Shown here: piece by piece, positions 59,449 to 64,000 of the stretch | Layout: every line of letters starts with the position of its first letter | How positions within the stretch are numbered: the stretch's first letter is position 1 | DNA from: Halalkaliarchaeum sp. AArc-CO | GTDB taxonomy: Archaea > Halobacteriota > Halobacteria > Halobacteriales > Haloferacaceae | Length of the DNA: 64,000 nucleotides | Assembly (NCBI RefSeq): GCF_024972735.1 | Contig: NZ_CP087723.1 | Coordinates: 744,001 to 808,000, forward strand | Reading direction: 5' to 3' | The notes under the pieces: model-generated | What the model was told of the DNA's origin: nothing | The model's database searches: none | Seen by the model: only the letters and a program-made list of their open reading frames with translations | Translations under genes and position numbers: made by a program

Positions 59449-60951
59449 ATGGACACGCTCATCGAGAACGCGCTGCTCGTGACGATGGATCCGCAGGTCC
59501 GGGGTGCGACCGGCGAGCTCGGCATCGTCGAGAACGGTGCGGTCGGGATCGCGGACGGGCGAATCGAGTACGTCGGCCCGGTGGCGGACGTCGACGACGC
59601 GGTCGCACGTCCCCGTGCGGGAGCTGTCGTCGACGCCGAGGGAGCAATCGTGTGCCCCGGGTTCGTCAACGCCCACGCGCACACTCGACACACGATCGTC
59701 CGCGGGGCGGCACAGGACCTCCCCGAAATCGAGTGGATGAATCGCGGGCTCGGCCCGATCAGCGCCCACGCGACCCGGGAGGACGGCGTCGTCGGCGCGA
59801 AGTTGGGCGTCATCGAGGCACTCGCGTCGGGAACGACGACCGTCTGCGAGTACGGGACCCGGGTGGGGGAACTCGTCGAGGAGGTGTACGAGCCCTTTTC
59901 CGTGCGATGTGTGGCGACCGAGACGATCAACGAGGTGCCCGACGACCGGGCCGACCTGGGGCCCGAGGAGCTGTACCCGTTCGACAGGGGGAACGGCGAC
60001 GCTGCGCTCGAACGCACGGAGGCGCTGTTCGACGACTACGGCGCCGAGACGGAATCTCTCGTGGAACCGGCGTACGGCCCGCAGGCGCTGGACATGATCT
60101 CGCTTCCGTTGCTCGAGGAGATCGATCGCCGGGCGGAAGAATCCGGCCGTCGGATTCACATGCACGTCGCGCAGGGGGAGCGTGAGGCGATCCAGATCCG
60201 GGAGCGATACGGCGAGGGCGGCCCGAACCCGATTCCCGACGCCGGCGAGGAGCCTACCACGGTGTCGGTCCTCGACGCGGCGGGGCTGCTCTCCGACCGG
60301 CTGATCGCCACCCACCTCCACGGCGCGACGCCCGACGAACGCGCCCGTCTCGCCGACGCCGGCGTCTCGATGGTGGGCTGTCCCTCCTCGATCGCTGCCA
60401 TCGACGGCATCGTTCCGCCCCTCGTGGAGTACCGGGAGCACGGCGGCGTGGTCGGCATTGGCACCGACCAGGCGCCCGGGCCAGGCGGACACAACGCCGT
60501 GCGCGAACTCCGGACGGCGGCCCTGCTGTCGAAAACCGACCGCGATGACCCGACCGCGATGCCCGCATGGGCAACGCTCGAGATCGCCACGATCGGCGGG
60601 GCACGGGCGCTGGGAATCGACGATCGAGTCGGCACGCTGACGGAGGGGAAGCGCGCGGACGTCGCGGTGTTCGACCTCGAGACGTCCGGAATCGCGCCGA
60701 CCGTCGACGAGCCGTTCCACACCGCGGTCCCGAACCTCGTGTACGGCGGAACCGGCACCGAGGCGACCGACGTCTTTGTCGACGGGCGACGCCTCCTCCG
60801 CGAGGGGGAGGTTGCAATCGAAGGGCTCGACGCCGATGAACTGATCGCCGAGGCGAACCGCCGGGCAGAACGGATATTCGCCGACGCCGAGGAGGACTGG
60901 CGAAACGCCGGATCGAAACTGGTCGCGGACGTCGACGCCGGACGACTGTAG
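59449..60951 (+). CDS. Amidohydrolase, SAH/MTA deaminase-like (cyclic amidine deaminase family)
   Basis: Protein of 500 aa from the ATG at 59449. The metal-dependent hydrolase motifs are in order: NAHAHTRHTIVRG (strand 1 HxH), MHVAQGERE with its substrate-side Glu, THLHGATPDE, and GTDQAPGPGGHN with the strand-8 Asp. The C-terminal composite sheet closes with GTLTEGKRADVAVFDL. This arrangement fits deaminases acting on SAH, MTA or related purines, though typical MtaD proteins are about 430 aa; extra residues lie before the final sheet and at the end. It could instead be an atrazine-chlorohydrolase-like or guanine deaminase enzyme. No operon partner. Confidence 0.72.
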   Translation: MDTLIENALLVTMDPQVRGATGELGIVENGAVGIADGRIEYVGPVADVDDAVARPRAGAVVDAEGAIVCPGFVNAHAHTRHTIVRGAAQDLPEIEWMNRGLGPISAHATREDGVVGAKLGVIEALASGTTTVCEYGTRVGELVEEVYEPFSVRCVATETINEVPDDRADLGPEELYPFDRGNGDAALERTEALFDDYGAETESLVEPAYGPQALDMISLPLLEEIDRRAEESGRRIHMHVAQGEREAIQIRERYGEGGPNPIPDAGEEPTTVSVLDAAGLLSDRLIATHLHGATPDERARLADAGVSMVGCPSSIAAIDGIVPPLVEYREHGGVVGIGTDQAPGPGGHNAVRELRTAALLSKTDRDDPTAMPAWATLEIATIGGARALGIDDRVGTLTEGKRADVAVFDLETSGIAPTVDEPFHTAVPNLVYGGTGTEATDVFVDGRRLLREGEVAIEGLDADELIAEANRRAERIFADAEEDWRNAGSKLVADVDAGRL

Positions 60952-60975
60952 CCCCCGCTATCCACGAGGAGCGGC

Positions 60976-61476
60976 TCAAACGATCCGAATCGACGTCGAC
61001 GCCTCCGGCCGTTCCCCGCCCGTGGTCGTGGCCAGAAACGCGGTAATCACGTGATCGCCCTTCGAGGCGGGCCGGGAGACGTCCATGCCGTCCTCGCCAG
61101 CCTCCCGGAAGTGTCCGTTCCATTCGACGCTGAAGCGTTTCCGTTCCCCCGCGCGGAACTGGAACGTCGACGGCGTGTCCGAGGTGTATCGGCGCTCGTC
61201 GGTCGCCTCGACCACCCCGTCCACCTCCCAGCCCCATCTGCGCTGTCTGGGCGTGGGGACCCGGACCGGAACGGGAAGTCTGTTTTTGAACTCCACTCGG
61301 ATCGTCACCGTCTCGCCGACCTCGTAGGCCTTCTTGCCCGTCGAGACGTCGACGGCGATCGCGCGGCGAGCGACGGCGTTCGGCACGAACTTCGCCACCG
61401 CGTCGCTCACGTAGTTTCTGGTTTCGTCGAAGCCGAGCCGATCCGCGTCGGTTCCGTCGTATCGTTTGCGTACCAT
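60976..61476 (-). CDS. Conserved haloarchaeal beta-sandwich (BsuPI-like) protein
   Basis: Protein of 166 aa. After RNYVSDAVAKFVPNAVARR comes an Ig/BsuPI-like sandwich: VSTGKKAYEVGETVTIRVEFKN, RRWGWEVDGVVEAT, FRAGERKRFSVEWNGHF and ASKGDHVITAFL. Such domains occur in protease inhibitors and accessory cell-surface proteins. No signal peptide is evident, so it is probably cytosolic. It sits 16 bases before the site-2 protease gene's end on the same strand, downstream of it, and so may be co-transcribed; a link to membrane proteolysis is possible but unproven. Confidence 0.55.
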   Translation of the reverse strand: MVRKRYDGTDADRLGFDETRNYVSDAVAKFVPNAVARRAIAVDVSTGKKAYEVGETVTIRVEFKNRLPVPVRVPTPRQRRWGWEVDGVVEATDERRYTSDTPSTFQFRAGERKRFSVEWNGHFREAGEDGMDVSRPASKGDHVITAFLATTTGGERPEASTSIRIV

Positions 61477-61492
61477 CGTCCTCTCCGGTCGG

Positions 61493-63301
61493 TCAGGTCA
61501 GCAGCTGGGGGCCGAACAGCATTACCAGCAGTGCGAGAAGCATCGTGAGCCCGATGCTGGTGGTTATCGCCCGGGTCAGCTGTGGCTTCGATTCGATCGG
61601 CAGCCGGGAGACTACCGCCTCCGTGGACGCACGGAGGATGTGGCCGCCGTCGAGCGGAAACGCGGGGATGCAGTTGAAGAACGCGAGGTTGAGGTTGATC
61701 CAGCCGGTCCAGAAGATCACGTTCACGAGCAGGAACGCGATCGGCTCGCCGGCGACGCCGAAGAGGCCCGAGACCTCATAGAAGTTCGTGTTCGCCGAGA
61801 CGAAGCCGGCGAAGTTGAACTCCACGCCCGCCCCGAAGAGGCTGAAAAGCGGCAACACGAGCAGGAAGAAGGCGCCGAGGAACGGCGAGTCGACGAACCC
61901 ACCAGTGAGCACCGAGAGGAAGGTATCGGCCGGATACGCCCGCACGCCGAAGCTGTCGACGGCGACGCCGCTGAAGCCGCGAGCACTGGAGACGCCGAGG
62001 AATGCACCGCCACGGTCGGGGTTCTCGCCGAGAGTGACGGTGAACGTCTCCTCGTCCGATTCGTCCCACGAACCGTCCTCTCCGGGGACGTACGCCTCGA
62101 CTTCGACGGTGTCGCCGGGCTCGTACGGCTGCAGCGCCCGGTTCACGTCGCGGTGGTCGTACACCCGCGTGTCGCCGATTTCCGCGACGACGAACCGTCG
62201 GTCGGTGGGTGCGTCCGCATCGGCGAGGGGACCGTCGTCCGTCGTGGCCACGAGCGCGCCGACCGGTCCGGTTGCGGTCTCACCGTCGGCAGTTTCGAAC
62301 GTCGCGACGTGGTCGACGCCAACGGTGTCCCTGAGTTCGGCTTCCGTCCGGACCTCGGTTCCGTCGACGGCGGTCACGGTGTCGTTGATCGACAGGCCGG
62401 CGCGATCGCCCCGGGACGCGAACGGCGAGTCGGCCACCAGCGTCGTCACGAGCAGCGACCGCTCGACGGTCGTTTCTGTCCGCTCGTCGCCGTCGGCGAG
62501 CGTCACGCTGACGGATCGCTCCTCGAGGTCGTCGAGCACTGCAAAGAGGTCGTCGTTCGAGCCCACCTCGACGCCGTCGACGGCGACGATCCGGTCGCCA
62601 GCCTCGATTCCCGCTTCGTCGGCTGCCGAGCCCGGGTACACGCCACCGACCGCAGCGCCCGGGGAGACCGCAACCGCGCCGGCGATCGGGCCGAACAGCA
62701 GCCCGAACGCGATGATCGTGACGATGATGTTGTTGGTCACGCCGGCGGCGAACATCCGCGAGCGAGCCCCACGTGAGGCCGCCTGCGCGCTCTCTTCGTC
62801 CGGCTGGACGAACGCGCCCAGCGGAATGAACGCCAGTAGCACCACACCCATCGACTCGATGTCGATGTCTTCCACGCGACACAGCAGTCCGTGGCCTCCT
62901 TCGTGGACGACGAGCCCGACCAGCAGGCCGATGACGATCTCCGGGGCCACCTCCAGCGGGAGGAACTCGTTGACGCCGGGGATCACGAGCACGTTCTGCG
63001 GGCCGCCGGCGATCGCGCTGTCCGGCGGCGATTCGAGGATAAAAAGCGCCTGCCCGACGAGCATCAGGAACGCGCCCGCCATCGCGACTAAGGCGAGGCC
63101 GAGTCCGAGGTTCGAGACCGCCCGCCAGAACCGCTTCGGACGGGAGAGACGCGTGAGAAACTCCCGTCCGCGTTTCGTGTGGACCGTCATGAGCGGCCCG
63201 GAGACGCGGACAGAGTCCGGGAGATACCCGCGGTTCCGCAGCGCCATCGCCGCGAACGTGTACGCGAGGATCCCCGCTAGGACCCAAAGCAGCGTATTCA
63301 T
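61493..63301 (-). CDS. Site-2 protease (M50) with tandem PDZ-like domains
   Basis: Membrane zinc protease of 602 aa from the ATG at 63301; the frame is open to 63394 without a good start. The active site is H133-E-x2-H137 in VVHEGGHGLLC, with the third ligand in FPLDGGHIL near the C-terminus. Two PDZ-like repeats lie between them: VYPGSAADEAGIEAGDRIVAVDGVEV and DSPFASRGDRAGLSINDTVTAVDGTEV. Eight or so helices surround them. Archaeal homologues of this kind are thought to process membrane-bound regulators or signal peptides. The promoter may share the TACAAATA box region with the divergent small gene. Confidence 0.85.
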   Translation of the reverse strand: MNTLLWVLAGILAYTFAAMALRNRGYLPDSVRVSGPLMTVHTKRGREFLTRLSRPKRFWRAVSNLGLGLALVAMAGAFLMLVGQALFILESPPDSAIAGGPQNVLVIPGVNEFLPLEVAPEIVIGLLVGLVVHEGGHGLLCRVEDIDIESMGVVLLAFIPLGAFVQPDEESAQAASRGARSRMFAAGVTNNIIVTIIAFGLLFGPIAGAVAVSPGAAVGGVYPGSAADEAGIEAGDRIVAVDGVEVGSNDDLFAVLDDLEERSVSVTLADGDERTETTVERSLLVTTLVADSPFASRGDRAGLSINDTVTAVDGTEVRTEAELRDTVGVDHVATFETADGETATGPVGALVATTDDGPLADADAPTDRRFVVAEIGDTRVYDHRDVNRALQPYEPGDTVEVEAYVPGEDGSWDESDEETFTVTLGENPDRGGAFLGVSSARGFSGVAVDSFGVRAYPADTFLSVLTGGFVDSPFLGAFFLLVLPLFSLFGAGVEFNFAGFVSANTNFYEVSGLFGVAGEPIAFLLVNVIFWTGWINLNLAFFNCIPAFPLDGGHILRASTEAVVSRLPIESKPQLTRAITTSIGLTMLLALLVMLFGPQLLT

Positions 63302-63389
63302 CGTGGGTACCTGGGGCTTCAGCGGGCAAAGGAGTTCGGATTCGGCGGACGTCGTACTGACTGGCGACGGGCGATCGGGAGCATCAACG

Positions 63390-63397
63390 TACAAATA
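63390..63397 (+). promoter_or_regulatory. TATA-like box of the 76-aa membrane protein gene
   Basis: TACAAATA is centred 27-28 bases before the ATG at 63420. On the other strand the same place reads TATTTGTA and could serve the site-2 protease gene with a leader of about 60 nt. Confidence 0.55.
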
Positions 63398-63419
63398 CCC
63401 ACCCGTTCAAGCCTCCAGT

Positions 63420-63650
63420 ATGTACACGCCCGCCGAACTCGTCATCGAACTGGTCGCCAACCTCTGGGAGATGATCGTCATCATTGCGACGGAAGTCGCA
63501 CTGGCAGATCCGTTGAGCACCGTCGCGGTCGCTGGCGGCGCCGCGTTCATCACGGTTGCCGTCGTCGTGTTCCTCTATGCGGCGATCGGTGCGGTCCTGG
63601 CCGAAGTCGGAATTAGGCTCCCCCGAATCGGCGACGGACAGTCGTCTTGA
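63420..63650 (+). CDS. Small membrane protein with two hydrophobic helices
   Basis: Protein of 76 aa (start MYTPAELVIELVANLWEM). Two helices are visible (about 8-27, IELVANLWEMIVIIATEVAL, and 34-58, STVAVAGGAAFITVAVVVFLYAAIG) followed by a short cytoplasmic tail. The start is set by the TATA box 27 bases upstream. No family recognised. It diverges from the protease gene and is convergent with cofE. Confidence 0.55.
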   Translation: MYTPAELVIELVANLWEMIVIIATEVALADPLSTVAVAGGAAFITVAVVVFLYAAIGAVLAEVGIRLPRIGDGQSS

Positions 63651-63709
63651 CTTTCTCTCCGCCCTGAAGCGCGAAGATTCCTCCGTGGGTAAGGGGTACC
63701 CGAAGCCGG

Positions 63710-64000
63710 TCAGGCATCGACAGCCCAATCCCGAAGCGCCTGCCGAACGAAGTCGCTCTCGATCTCGCGGAACAGTTCTTCTGAACCGTCGTGGTCGCCG
63801 AATTCGAACCCCCGGATCACGACGACCGGCGTCCCGTCGTCGCCCTCGCCCGCGAGCAGGTTCGCCGCCGCGGCGAGTTCGTCGACGACGTTCTGGACGG
63901 TGACTCCCAGCTCGCGTCCCGTTCGATCTCGCTCGCCCCGCCAGTCCCGGCTCGCCGGAAGGCCGGTCCAGCCGATCGCGACGCCCCGCTGCCCGTGTCG
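63710..64000 (-). CDS. cofE: Coenzyme F420-0:L-glutamate ligase, C-terminal part
   Basis: Minus-strand gene cut by the window end; 96 C-terminal residues are visible. CofE adds glutamate residues to F420-0. The visible sequence contains RHGQRGVAIGWTGLPASRDW, DRTGRELGVTVQNVVDELAAAANLLAGEGD, TPVVVIRGFEFGDHDGSEELFREIE and FVRQALRDW, matching the CofE end; the RTGREL block and DELA helix belong to the metal/GTP region. The haloarchaeal enzyme normally is about 250-260 aa, so the rest is outside. It is convergent with the small membrane-protein gene. Confidence 0.85.
   Translation of the reverse strand, partial: RHGQRGVAIGWTGLPASRDWRGERDRTGRELGVTVQNVVDELAAAANLLAGEGDDGTPVVVIRGFEFGDHDGSEELFREIESDFVRQALRDWAVDA

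Noticed and set aside
61788-63419. Long plus-strand frame leading into the 76-aa protein
   Set aside because: Only the final 76 codons after the TATA box look like protein; the rest is Ser/Thr/Pro-rich antisense of the site-2 protease.
1-64000. CRISPR arrays, tRNA and rRNA genes
   Set aside because: No regularly spaced repeats of about 30 bases with unique spacers and no tRNA-like acceptor/T-arm patterns were seen by reading; a tRNAscan or CRISPR search could confirm.

Overview
The window is a 64 kb piece of a haloarchaeal (class Halobacteria) chromosome. The evidence is the high GC content, the very acidic proteins, archaeal TATA-like boxes centred about 26-30 bases before many start codons (leaderless transcripts), and a set of haloarchaeal families (a DUF5786-type small protein, a DUF5830-type protein, DUF7344-type membrane winged helices, a DUF5305-type protein, two-subunit pyruvate:ferredoxin oxidoreductase, CofE, DacZ, archaeal DtdA). 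The genus cannot be fixed from sequence reading alone. Most of the window is chromosomal housekeeping. I saw no tRNA, rRNA, CRISPR array or insertion sequence.

Layout. 1-7.5 kb: end of sdhA, porAB, an Lrp-type regulator, a large CHAT-family-like protein that has lost its catalytic residues, mtnP, and a DUF5786-like gene. 7.6-15.3 kb: an accessory envelope cluster of secreted, DUF1102-like and DUF5305 proteins, a rhomboid-type protease and two paralogous membrane-anchored winged-helix proteins. 15.3-24.6 kb: a HAD phosphatase, a DUF255 thioredoxin-like protein, a Nudix hydrolase, several conserved haloarchaeal proteins, an epoxide-hydrolase-like enzyme and an AIR-synthase-like protein. 24.9-28.3 kb: a COX15-like/CtaB fusion for haem O and a two-gene ABC exporter. 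28.3-38.8 kb: Eda-type aldolase, methyltransferase, MrfA-like helicase, an Nmad3-like protein, a zinc-lobe oxidoreductase, a repeat-bearing membrane protein, an FtsZ-like protein without the GTPase signature but with a zinc ribbon, FMN reductase plus Nudix, and a CPBP protease. 38.8-48.1 kb: sufCBD and a PolB gene with two inteins. 48.2-64 kb: glutathionyl-hydroquinone-reductase-like protein, DtdA and AlaX (two tRNA-proofreading enzymes), a CaCA exchanger, a frameshifted M20 amidohydrolase, dacZ-mscS, purD, menB, an amidohydrolase, a site-2 protease and the end of cofE.

Functional links. PorAB and SdhA feed central carbon and electron flow. SufCBD supplies Fe-S clusters for PorB. MenB and CtaB serve the menaquinone and haem-copper respiratory chain. 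DacZ-MscS is a c-di-AMP/osmotic module. The features most worth follow-up are the FtsZ-like zinc-ribbon protein (35.3-36.2 kb), the rhomboid/DUF1102/DUF5305/DUF7344 envelope cluster, the pseudo-CHAT protein (4.3-6.4 kb), the Gly-Gln-ending intein in PolB, and the single-base frameshift in the M20 gene. Where a start codon was ambiguous I chose the one fitting a TATA-like box at about -28 or a strong Shine-Dalgarno sequence, and say so.
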